NCBI GenBank assembly: GCA_900066355.1
Contig: FMEL01000014.1
Span: 1-64,000 of the forward strand
Length of the DNA stretch: 64,000 nucleotides
DNA from: an uncultured Ruminococcus sp.
Lineage (GTDB): Bacteria > Bacillota > Clostridia > Lachnospirales > Lachnospiraceae
Direction: 5' to 3'
Below are positions 27,060 through 34,756 of the stretch, one piece after another; positions within the stretch are counted from its first letter, which is position 1; every line of letters starts with the position of its first letter. Below the pieces are notes generated by a model, which saw nothing but the letters and a program-made list of their open reading frames with translations, did not search any database and was not told where the DNA came from. The position numbers and the translations under genes are program-made.

Positions 27060-27112
27060 ACCAGATTTCATCTGGTAATCAATTACTTGTATATAAAGAA
27101 TATGTAATATTA
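27060..27112. promoter_or_regulatory. Hairpin and AT-rich site upstream of rep
   Basis: ACCAGAT-TTC-ATCTGGT (27060-27076) is a perfect seven-base stem with a three-base loop. Just upstream of it on the minus strand, 27112-27104 reads TAATATTAC, which equals the nick-site nonamer of eukaryotic HUH-Rep viruses, though here it is not inside a stem. This region may contain the origin nick site or the rep operator. Confidence 0.3.
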
Positions 27113-27165
27113 GGAGAGGTCCTGTCACAAAAAGTCTCTTTTTTCCATTAATTATTTTTTTACGC

Positions 27166-27199
27166 AAAAAAAGAGAACCCTCATTCGGATTCTCTTTCA
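27166..27199 (-). terminator. Terminator at the right end of the Rep element
   Basis: On the minus strand AGAGAATCC pairs with GGGTTCTCT (one G-U pair) and is followed by seven T. It would end transcripts coming from metA. It shares AAAAAAAGAGAACCC with the left-end terminator. Confidence 0.75.
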
Positions 27200-27267
27200 A
27201 TAAATTCGATTCGTTTTTTATACCCCATCCGGTACCCCATTTTGTACCCCATTTTTAAACCACATTA
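27181..27267 (-). pseudogene. Possible relic of an integrase C-terminus
   Basis: The minus strand reads MGYKMGYRMGYKKRIEF then IERESE and a stop, placed right before a terminator, with an in-frame stop a few codons upstream. It includes three copies of TACCCCAT on the plus strand. The tail-like composition and the position at an element end suggest the last codons of a lost tyrosine recombinase. Very short, so weak. Confidence 0.25.
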
Positions 27268-27318
27268 TGTCTAACTACACCATTTTATGCCATTTCAGGC
27301 AATTTCTCCAAATCCGCA

Positions 27319-28260
27319 TTAATCCATGTTTATACTCGCAAAATCAGGTGTTCCGTACAGATCAAACGGTGTGCTCTGGTATACGTAATAATTCAGCCAG
27401 TTCGTATACAGATTGTTTGCATGTGCACGCCACAGAAGCAGTGGTTTACTTTCCGGATCGTCGTCTTTGTAATAATTTTTCGGAAGATCGATAGGCAGTC
27501 CCTTACCCATATCGCGCTTATACTCTCCATCCAGCGTGATGCGGTCGTATTCCGGATGTCCCATTACAAAAATCCGGCGCCCGCCCTGTGCCATCGCAAG
27601 AAAAAGACCTGCTTCTTCGGATTCTGCAAGAATGGTGATTTCTTTGCATGCACGGATATCTTCGATCGGCACTTCGGTATGTCTGGAATGTGGTGCCAGA
27701 AAAGCATCGTCAAATCCTCTTACAAGCGGAATCTTACGGTTGAGGACTTTGTGCCAGAAAAGGCCGAACATCTTATGATCAAGCTGTCGTTTCTGAAGTC
27801 CGTAAAAATGGTAAAGACTCGCCTGCGCTGCCCAGCACAAAAAGATCGTTGAAGTTACATGGCTTTCTGTCCAGTCCATGATTTCTTCCAGCTCTTTCCA
27901 GTAGTCCACTTCCTCGAATTCCATCTGCTCTACCGGTGCACCTGTCACGATCATTCCGTCAAACTTCTGATCTTTCAGATCAGGAAATGTCTGGTAAAAT
28001 TTATTCAAATGGCTGACAGAAGTGTTTTTGGCCTGATGGCTTTCAACCGCCATAAACGTTACATCCACCTGCAGTGGTGTATTTGACAGAGAACGCAAAA
28101 GCTGAAGTTCTGTCTCCTCTTTCAGCGGCATCAGATTCAGAATCAGAATCTGAATTGGACGGATATCCTGATGAATTGCTCTTCCCTCATCCATCACGAA
28201 TATATTTTCTCTTTCCAGAATTTCTTTTACAGGCAGATCGCCCTGTATCTTAATCGGCAT
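27319..28260 (-). CDS. metA: Homoserine O-acyltransferase, predicted acetyl-CoA specific
   Basis: A 313-residue MetA-type enzyme that acylates homoserine, the first committed step of methionine synthesis. The catalytic Cys142 (TIFLCWAAQAS), His235 and Glu237 (VMGHPEYDR) are in the usual places. Glu111 (TGAPVEQMEFEEVDYW) is the residue reported to favour acetyl-CoA in Bacillus MetA, where E. coli has Gly and uses succinyl-CoA. I therefore expect O-acetylhomoserine as product. AAGGAGG precedes the ATG. It lies next to the Rep element and has its own terminator at 27166-27199. Confidence 0.96.
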   Translation of the reverse strand: MPIKIQGDLPVKEILERENIFVMDEGRAIHQDIRPIQILILNLMPLKEETELQLLRSLSNTPLQVDVTFMAVESHQAKNTSVSHLNKFYQTFPDLKDQKFDGMIVTGAPVEQMEFEEVDYWKELEEIMDWTESHVTSTIFLCWAAQASLYHFYGLQKRQLDHKMFGLFWHKVLNRKIPLVRGFDDAFLAPHSRHTEVPIEDIRACKEITILAESEEAGLFLAMAQGGRRIFVMGHPEYDRITLDGEYKRDMGKGLPIDLPKNYYKDDDPESKPLLLWRAHANNLYTNWLNYYVYQSTPFDLYGTPDFASINMD

Positions 28261-28302
28261 TTCCCGTTCCTCCTTTAGTTCATACTTCTATATTATTTCA
28301 TT

Positions 28303-30267
28303 CTATTTTGATTCTTCCGTCAACTTCAGGAAATCTTCTTCGGAAAGAATCGGAATCCCAAGCTCTCTTGCTTTTTTGTTCTTTGAAGAGTTCGAAGTGA
28401 CATCGTTGTTGATCAGGTAATTCGTCTTACCGGTTACAGAACCGGTCACCTTACCTCCCAGAGACTCGATCAGATTTTTTGCTTCTCCACGATTACTGAA
28501 ATGTTCCAGACTTCCCGTAATCACGAAATTCATCCCTGCAAAAATCTGATTGTCAGATTTTTCTTCTTTTACAATGTGAAGATATCCAAGCAGATGGTCA
28601 ACCTTCTGATTATTTTCCGGCTTCGCAAAATATTTTTTCAGACTGCCGGCAATGACCGGTCCGATACCGTCAATCATACTGATTTCTTCCTCTTTGGCAG
28701 AGCGAATTTTGTCCAGGTCATCATCAAAATAGCGACAGATTACTTTTGCATTGGACAGTCCGATGTTGCTGATTCCCAGACTGTAAATTACTTTTGCAAG
28801 TGTAGTCTTTTTTGCTTTCTCAATGCTGGATATGAGGTTGTCGAAAGATTTCTCTCCAAAACCGTCCATCGTGACGATCTCATCCCTGTATTTCCCGATT
28901 TCAAAAATATCTCCGAAATTATGAATAAAACCTTTTGCAATAAATTTCTCCAGAGTAGCTTCTGAAAGTCCGTCAATATTCATTGCATCCCTGCTGACAA
29001 ACAGTGTAAACGCCTTGATTTTCTTTGCCACACAGTCCGGATTCATGCAGTACAGGGCTTCTACATCATTTTCACGAAGCACCTTTGCCTCCTGGCCGCA
29101 CACCGGACAGATATTCGGAATCTCCAGATTTCCACTCTGTGTAAGGTTTTCCGCAATCTGCGGAATGATCATATTTGCCTTATAAACCTGAATCGTATCA
29201 CCAATGCCAAGTTTCAGATCTTTCACGATGCTGACATTATGAACGCTGGCCCTGCTGACCGTCGTTCCCTCCAGTTCCACTGGATCAAAGACTGCGACCG
29301 GATTGATCAACCCTGTCCTTGACGGACTCCATTCGATTTCCCGAAGTGTTGTTTCCCGCACTTCATCTGCCCATTTAAAAGCAAATGCATTTCGCGGAAA
29401 CTTCGCTGTGCTTCCAAGGGACTCTCCATACGCAATATCATCATATAATGCCACAAGCCCATCCGATGGAAAATCATTGGTTATGATCTTTTCAGCAAAA
29501 TAATCCATTGCCTCATCCAGATTCTCTGATGTCACCACACGGTACTCCACCACTTCAAATCCCTGTGTCCGCAGCCATTCCATCTGGAACTCTCTGGAAT
29601 TATGCATGTCTACATCCTGCGCAGATACAAGCGCAAACGCAAAAAAGCGTACATTCCTTTCTGCCGTAATCTGATTATTAAGCTGACGTACCGATCCACT
29701 GCAGAGATTTCGCGGATTCTTGTATTTTGCATCTACATCCTCAATAGAATTATTTATTCGTTCAAAATCAGAGTAAGTAATGATTGCCTCTCCACGAAGC
29801 ACCAGTCTTCCCTGATATGCGATTTTCAGTGGAATGTTTCGAAAAACACGCGCATTGTTGGTGATAACTTCTCCGACAATCCCGTTTCCCCTGGTGACTG
29901 CTTTCTGCAATTCTCCATTTTCATAGGTAAGAACGATAGTCAGACCATCCATCTTCCATGACAGAAGCGTCTTATGACTTCCTACAAAACCTCTTAAAAC
30001 TTCCCTTTCTTTCGTCTTGTCCAGAGAAAGCATCGGAGAATCATGTGTTTCCTTCGGAAGCGCATCCACTGCCTCATATCCGACACGAACGGTCGGACTG
30101 TCAGCAAGAACGATTCCTGTTATTTTTTCTGTCTGCTCCAGTTCGTCGTACAGCGCGTCGTACTCCCTGTTGCTCATGATTTCTCTGTCTTCCTGATAAT
30201 ATGCCTTTGCCGCCTCGTTCAGCTTCTGAACCAGTTCTTTCATTCGGGTTACCTCTGCTGTTTCCAT
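28303..30267 (-). CDS. ligA: NAD-dependent DNA ligase
   Basis: A 654-residue enzyme that seals nicks during replication and repair. The adenylation domain has the KxDG-type active site with Lys105 (LLSWKMDGLTIVL, read here as KMDG). An OB-fold region follows, then a four-Cys zinc site (CPVCGQEAKVL...YCMNPDC), helix-hairpin-helix motifs (SISMIDGIGPVIAGSLKKYF in outline) and a C-terminal BRCT domain (IFAGMNFVITGSLEHFSNRG). Length is normal for the family. AGGAGG precedes the ATG. Its first 167 bases overlap the end of the upstream pseudouridine synthase frame. Confidence 0.97.
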   Translation of the reverse strand: METAEVTRMKELVQKLNEAAKAYYQEDREIMSNREYDALYDELEQTEKITGIVLADSPTVRVGYEAVDALPKETHDSPMLSLDKTKEREVLRGFVGSHKTLLSWKMDGLTIVLTYENGELQKAVTRGNGIVGEVITNNARVFRNIPLKIAYQGRLVLRGEAIITYSDFERINNSIEDVDAKYKNPRNLCSGSVRQLNNQITAERNVRFFAFALVSAQDVDMHNSREFQMEWLRTQGFEVVEYRVVTSENLDEAMDYFAEKIITNDFPSDGLVALYDDIAYGESLGSTAKFPRNAFAFKWADEVRETTLREIEWSPSRTGLINPVAVFDPVELEGTTVSRASVHNVSIVKDLKLGIGDTIQVYKANMIIPQIAENLTQSGNLEIPNICPVCGQEAKVLRENDVEALYCMNPDCVAKKIKAFTLFVSRDAMNIDGLSEATLEKFIAKGFIHNFGDIFEIGKYRDEIVTMDGFGEKSFDNLISSIEKAKKTTLAKVIYSLGISNIGLSNAKVICRYFDDDLDKIRSAKEEEISMIDGIGPVIAGSLKKYFAKPENNQKVDHLLGYLHIVKEEKSDNQIFAGMNFVITGSLEHFSNRGEAKNLIESLGGKVTGSVTGKTNYLINNDVTSNSSKNKKARELGIPILSEEDFLKLTEESK

Positions 30268-31021
30268 GATGGCCTCCTGTTTCTGTTATTGTTTCACTTG
30301 AGGAATTACGAATCAGCTCTTTAAGCTCACTCCACTCATCTCTCCGTATTTCACGATATGCCCCACATTTCAGTCCATCCAGTGTAAGATTCATGATCCG
30401 TACACGTTTCAGTGTACGTACATGATATCCAAGATACTCACACATCCTGCGGATCTGTCGGTTCAGCCCCTGCGTCAGAACAATGGTAAAACTATTCCTG
30501 CCAGTCTTTCGCACGATGCATGGGCGCGTAACAGTCCCAAGTATCGGCACTCCATTCTGCATATGACACACAAATTCATCTGTAATTTCGTGGTCTACCG
30601 TCACCTGATATTCCTTTTCGTGGTAGTTGCCTGCCCTCATGATACGGTTGACAAGATCTCCCTGATTGGTCATAAGGAGAAGTCCCTCGGAATCTTTATC
30701 CAGCCTTCCCACCGGATAGATCCGTGTCGGATAATCAATGTATTCGGTTACTGTTGTCTCCTGCCGCTGTTTCTTCGTGCTGCAGACGATTCCCCGTGGT
30801 TTATAAAAAAGAAGCAGTACCTCCCGTTCTTCCTTTTCCACAGGTTTGCCGTCCAGACAGATCACCGCATCAACAGGGATTCTCTCCCCTGTGCCTATCT
30901 TTTTCCCGTTCACGGTAACTCTTCCGGCTTCTGTCAGACGATCCGCATCCCTTCTGGAACACACTCCGGCACTGCTCAGATATTTATTTATCCTTATTGT
31001 ATTCTGATCTTCTGATTTCAT
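30101..31021 (-). CDS. RluB/RluF-type 23S rRNA pseudouridine synthase
   Basis: A protein of about 306 residues with an N-terminal S4 RNA-binding domain (RINKYLSSAGVCSRRDADRL) and the RsuA/RluB/RluF catalytic core, with the Asp motif YPVGRLDKDSEGLLLMTNQG and the RQIRRM motif (GLNRQIRRMCEYLGYHVRTL). The start is unsure: ATG 31021, ATG 31033 or TTG 31057 all lack a strong ribosome binding site. The last 55 residues (rich in Gly, Arg, Asn) are read in another frame over the start of ligA, an overlap of 167 bases. This may be a true disordered RNA-binding tail or the result of a lost stop codon. Confidence 0.9.
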   Translation of the reverse strand: MKSEDQNTIRINKYLSSAGVCSRRDADRLTEAGRVTVNGKKIGTGERIPVDAVICLDGKPVEKEEREVLLLFYKPRGIVCSTKKQRQETTVTEYIDYPTRIYPVGRLDKDSEGLLLMTNQGDLVNRIMRAGNYHEKEYQVTVDHEITDEFVCHMQNGVPILGTVTRPCIVRKTGRNSFTIVLTQGLNRQIRRMCEYLGYHVRTLKRVRIMNLTLDGLKCGAYREIRRDEWSELKELIRNSSSETITETGGHHGNSRGNPNERTGSEAERGGKGILSGRQRNHEQQGVRRAVRRTGADRKNNRNRSC

Positions 31022-31095
31022 TTTTTTGTCCATTGCTTTATTATATAGTGTTTTCAATTCGTCCGCAACCGGCAGTTTTATATTTTACACTCCTC

Positions 31096-31124
31096 TTGTA
31101 TTTTTTTGCCACATCATGTATGAT
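31096..31124 (+). promoter_or_regulatory. Candidate promoter of the small wall-binding protein gene
   Basis: TTGTAT (31096-31101) and TATGAT (31119-31124) are 17 bp apart, about 45 bases before the start codon at 31169. Confidence 0.45.
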
Positions 31125-31168
31125 GAAGAAAATATACAATTGTACATTTGTACAAAGGAGGGAAATTC

Positions 31169-31723
31169 ATGTCAGATCATAATCGACAGACAAATCCCCT
31201 GCTGCTTATCATCGTCATTTTGCTTTGTCTTTCTTCTGGATTTTTCCTGCGCCAGTCATCGTACGATCCGGATTATTTTACAAAAGAGTCCGTAACCTCC
31301 AGGAAATCAGACAAAGCTTCATCAGCAAAGGATTCAAAAGAAAAAAACACCACTCAAAATTCAGATAAAAAGAAAACTTCAAAGAAAACACCATCCGTAA
31401 CTCCAAAAACGACTCAGACACCGACCGAAACACCGACTGTTTCTGACGACAGTAACATTTCCCCGGAAGCATCCGAAGGTACTTGGACTGCAAGCGGAAG
31501 CAACTGGCTGTTTCTGGTTGACGGACAGCCTTACACCGGATGGCTTACCGACACAGATCACAAGAAATATTATTTCAACAAAGACGGAATCATGCAGACT
31601 GGTTGGATCGATGTAGACCAAAAACGTTACTACATGGATCAGGATGGAATCATGCAGACCGGTACAATCACTGTAGACGGCGAAACATACGAACTTCAGA
31701 CAGACGGTTCTCTTAAGAAGTAG
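31169..31723 (+). CDS. Membrane-anchored protein with wall-binding repeats
   Basis: A 184-residue protein. I use ATG 31169, which has AAGGAGGG seven bases upstream. An N-terminal membrane anchor (NPLLLIIVILLCLSSGFFL) is followed by a Ser/Thr/Lys spacer (about 30-105) and three choline-binding-type repeats (GQPYTGWLTDTDHKKYYFNK, DGIMQTGWIDVDQKRYYMDQ and a shorter last one). These repeats usually attach to cell-wall glycans. No enzymatic domain is present, so it may be a small structural or decoy protein. It is one of few plus-strand genes in the window and ends at a strong terminator. Confidence 0.8.
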   Translation: MSDHNRQTNPLLLIIVILLCLSSGFFLRQSSYDPDYFTKESVTSRKSDKASSAKDSKEKNTTQNSDKKKTSKKTPSVTPKTTQTPTETPTVSDDSNISPEASEGTWTASGSNWLFLVDGQPYTGWLTDTDHKKYYFNKDGIMQTGWIDVDQKRYYMDQDGIMQTGTITVDGETYELQTDGSLKK

Positions 31724-31754
31724 AAAAGACACAGGAAAATCTCCTGTGTCTTTT
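31724..31754. terminator. Bidirectional terminator
   Basis: AAAAGACACAGGA (31724-31736) pairs perfectly with TCCTGTGTCTTTT (31742-31754). It serves the plus-strand gene ending at 31723 and the minus-strand gene ending at 31767. Confidence 0.92.
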
Positions 31755-31766
31755 GTCTGTTCTTAT

Positions 31767-32684
31767 TTACTGAAGCAATCCACTATAGACATATCCAGTC
31801 TCGCCATCGTAATCAATCTGAATCCAGTCACCCTCCTGAGCAACCTTCACAACCTGATCACCGGCATCAAGACCACCTATGATATCACTGTCGCTGCTTG
31901 CTTCTGCCCTGACATTACATCCTTCTGTAACTGTCAGAGTCGTGCCGTCTGCACTCGTGCCGGAAGAAGTATCTACTTCTTCACCTAGTCCATTCAAAAA
32001 CTGTGCCAGAGCCGAATCATCCTTCTGTGCCTGCTCATATGCCGCCTGCACTTCTGCTGTCAGGTTCTGCACATCTTCGTCTGACTTCAGTGAATCCATA
32101 TACTCAGAAACCTGTGTGTTCTGCTCGAGATCACCAAGTATCTTGTAATTATTATCACTGTCTTTTACTACATAAGAACTCCACAAAGATGGTGCCGGTG
32201 TATCAATTCCTTTGCATACAAAACTTCCCCGTGTGTACACTACAAAGGAATTATCATCCAGGCCTTTCTTTGTATAAACATTGCTGACCTGATACCCTTC
32301 GATGTAATCTTTGGCATTTGTGATCTTTGATTCATCTGAAGGTGTCAGATTGTTGACAACAGTTCTCAATGCGGTAATGTCTTTGTCCCCTAAAGCTTTG
32401 TAGTAACTGTTCATAAGCGCAGTGATTTCTTCACTGCCATCCTCCAAGGGATTCGTGTCTTCTTCTTTCTTCCCGTCGTTTGTCTCCCCATCATCTTCCG
32501 GAGAAGAAGGATCAGTTCCCTGGTCGTTGTCCTGAGCTGTTGTTTGTTCTCCGTCTGAAGTTCCCTTCCCACTTCCGACACAGGCGCGAACACCAACGAA
32601 CAACACAGCTACGATCACCAGAATTGCTCCGCCAAGCATAAAATAGCGAAGGTTATCTGACAACCATTCCCTGAAATTATCCAA
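31767..32684 (-). CDS. Membrane-anchored protein with C-terminal bacterial SH3 domain
   Basis: A 305-residue protein with one N-terminal membrane helix (YFMLGGAILVIVAVLFVGVR), a Gly/Asp/Glu-rich spacer, a central alpha/beta domain like the NTF2-type fold found in many such Lachnospiraceae proteins (ITALMNSYYKALGDKDITAL), and a C-terminal SH3b domain (GCNVRAEASSDSDIIGGLDA, then GDQVVKVAQEGDWIQIDYDG). SH3b domains commonly bind peptidoglycan. Its task is unknown; a sensor or scaffold at the wall is possible. Confidence 0.82.
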   Translation of the reverse strand: MDNFREWLSDNLRYFMLGGAILVIVAVLFVGVRACVGSGKGTSDGEQTTAQDNDQGTDPSSPEDDGETNDGKKEEDTNPLEDGSEEITALMNSYYKALGDKDITALRTVVNNLTPSDESKITNAKDYIEGYQVSNVYTKKGLDDNSFVVYTRGSFVCKGIDTPAPSLWSSYVVKDSDNNYKILGDLEQNTQVSEYMDSLKSDEDVQNLTAEVQAAYEQAQKDDSALAQFLNGLGEEVDTSSGTSADGTTLTVTEGCNVRAEASSDSDIIGGLDAGDQVVKVAQEGDWIQIDYDGETGYVYSGLLQ

Positions 32685-32738
32685 GTTCTTGTCCTCCTTA
32701 ACTTACAACGCACCGAGGCAGACCCGTACCTCGTGCAA

Positions 32739-32810
32739 CACACCTGAAGGGAATCGAACCCCCGCACATGGTACCGGAAACCACTGCTCTATCCACTGAG
32801 CTACAGGTGC
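32739..32810 (-). tRNA. tRNA-Arg (anticodon CCG)
   Basis: The minus strand folds as a tRNA: acceptor GCACCTG/CAGGTGT, D arm GCTC/GAGC, anticodon stem GTGGT/ACCAT with loop TTCCGGT (anticodon CCG), and T arm with TTCGATT. CCA is not encoded. A further GCAC-type hairpin follows at 32710-32736. Confidence 0.95.
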
Positions 32811-32894
32811 AGGCCATTAAAGCTTTCTATAATATATCACATATTTTACTATTTGTAAAGTTTTTGAATAATTTGCTTTTTATAAACAACTTCC

Positions 32895-33695
32895 TCAATC
32901 GCCTAATATTTTTGTATTTCTGTAATCTGTGACATGATTTCCCAGACGGAATATGGTATATCTTCCAATGCTTCCAATCTCCTGATATCCTGCCTCAGCC
33001 AGCACTTCTTTTTGCTCATCTGCCGTAATTCTTAATGCCAGATAATTACACTTCTGTTTTTTTCCGCCTGTAGCGATTATTCGGTAATCTGGCTCCGGCG
33101 AATTAATCTCATAATAAAGCTTCCTTGATCTGCCATGTGTCGAACGTGCATTTCTTCCTATCAAATTGTAAATAGACGGATCATATACACGCACATATGA
33201 ACTTATATCGTCGTCTGATGCAAATGTAAATTTTTCGCCCTGCGCATCCGCCTGAATGAGCTCGCAAATTCCGGCAACCTCATCCGGCACCTGCTGATAA
33301 TTATGAACACGTGTATAATTTCCAGCCAGATATACTTCCTTTCCACTCACTGCAACGATTCCTATACACAATACCACCAAAAGCATCTGCATGTTTTTCT
33401 GATGGTCTTTTATCAATTCTGTCATTGCCAGTGCAATTACAGGAGAAGAAGGAATCAGCCACAACACTCGCCAGTAAACGCTCTCACCAATGCATTTCTG
33501 AATGACAGCAGCTGTAAGAGGACAGAAAAACAAAAAGAGCATGATCAGAAGATAGGTGAGCACATATTTTACATTTTCTTCTTTTCTTTTAAAAACGAGC
33601 AAATAAGCAGCTGCAAGTATCAACAAATATGAGAAAAGGCTGTCCCCCCAGTAATTGCTCCATAAATTCAATATCTGATTGATTAATTCTTTCAT
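32895..33695 (-). CDS. Membrane protein paired with a DUF6077-like protein
   Basis: A 266-residue protein with about four N-terminal membrane helices (LFSYLLILAAAYLLVF; LLIMLFLFFCPLTAAVI and others) and a soluble outer domain (about 130-260) with no recognised motif. It lies 16 bases after the larger membrane protein at 33712-34755, and the two probably form one unit. Together they resemble the polytopic DUF6077/glycosyltransferase-like proteins of Clostridia, but I cannot confirm an activity. Confidence 0.6.
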   Translation of the reverse strand: MKELINQILNLWSNYWGDSLFSYLLILAAAYLLVFKRKEENVKYVLTYLLIMLFLFFCPLTAAVIQKCIGESVYWRVLWLIPSSPVIALAMTELIKDHQKNMQMLLVVLCIGIVAVSGKEVYLAGNYTRVHNYQQVPDEVAGICELIQADAQGEKFTFASDDDISSYVRVYDPSIYNLIGRNARSTHGRSRKLYYEINSPEPDYRIIATGGKKQKCNYLALRITADEQKEVLAEAGYQEIGSIGRYTIFRLGNHVTDYRNTKILGD

Positions 33696-33711
33696 TCAAG
33701 TTTTCTCCTGT

Positions 33712-34755
33712 TTACAGAACATATAAAAAGATCAGTCCCAAAACCAATGTCGGAATACAGCACAATGCACACTTCCAAATACATGTAAAATTTTTTTTAT
33801 AAATCAACTTCACGACTGCAAAGCTTCCGATCAACAATGGTGCCAGTATAATTCCCATAGAAGATACCAGACAACAGCTCAAATTTGCCATCAGCATCAA
33901 TCCCCATGAATATTCCGCTTTTTCTTTCATAACTATTGTCAGGCACAGATACACCAGCATCGGAATCAGAATTGCTGCCAAAATCGCCTTTCCCTGCCAC
34001 AGGCGAACCATCTGAAAATCACCTGCATTATAAACAGAATATGCCGAAAAACTACTGAGTACTGCCACGAGCAGCAAATAAATATCCCGGGCTTTTCGGT
34101 CATTCGGAAACCAGCATCTGCTCAAAAGACTTTGAACCATATAAACTACAACCAAAAATACTGCCGGAAATACCACATGCGCCATAATCGCAGGGTGCAG
34201 TCCGGCACTCAGCTGACTGACTACCGCAAGAAATACCGGAAACGGAGAAAGGGTATATCTCTCCGGTAATACCATATAATATCTGCCTGTATCAGGGTTC
34301 ACTTCAAAAATAGTGTCCGTATAAACATCTGTTGTTGCACTTGCCACAAAGAAACTGTCATCTGCATCCATATGTGCCAGAAGCGCACACATTACAATCT
34401 GGCATATAATAAGAAGAAGTGCCAACGCAAAGTAAAACGTAATCTTATTTTCTCTTTTTTGTACACTTATCATATTTTGGCTCTTCTCTTTATTTCCAAC
34501 AACCGATACAACTCCCACTACTGCCAGAAGTACTGCCACCCCACCATACAATACTGTCAGAATATGAAGGGGTGCCTTCAAAAAAGTCAATGGAAGTGTG
34601 AATATCTCCATCAATGAAAATAAGACCAGATAGCCCAAAGGCAGGCATGCTTCCGGACAGATGTGTTTTCTTTTTGACATAAACAAATTTCCGATTGCCG
34701 CCGGTACCAGCAGCAACCAGAACAATGCAAGTATTCCTTTCAGAATAATACTCAT
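33712..34755 (-). CDS. Polytopic membrane protein (DUF6077-like)
   Basis: A 347-residue protein with about nine membrane helices. I use ATG 34755 (TTGGAG upstream); the frame is open further back, but that part only shadows the xanthine dehydrogenase gene. A conserved-looking loop, HMDADDSFFVASATTDVYTD followed by YTLSPFPVFLAV, resembles the outer loops of polytopic GT-C glycosyltransferases. Start lies one base after the stop of the dehydrogenase gene, so it is co-transcribed, though no functional link is obvious. Confidence 0.6.
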   Translation of the reverse strand: MSIILKGILALFWLLLVPAAIGNLFMSKRKHICPEACLPLGYLVLFSLMEIFTLPLTFLKAPLHILTVLYGGVAVLLAVVGVVSVVGNKEKSQNMISVQKRENKITFYFALALLLIICQIVMCALLAHMDADDSFFVASATTDVYTDTIFEVNPDTGRYYMVLPERYTLSPFPVFLAVVSQLSAGLHPAIMAHVVFPAVFLVVVYMVQSLLSRCWFPNDRKARDIYLLLVAVLSSFSAYSVYNAGDFQMVRLWQGKAILAAILIPMLVYLCLTIVMKEKAEYSWGLMLMANLSCCLVSSMGIILAPLLIGSFAVVKLIYKKNFTCIWKCALCCIPTLVLGLIFLYVL

Positions 34756-34756
34756 T

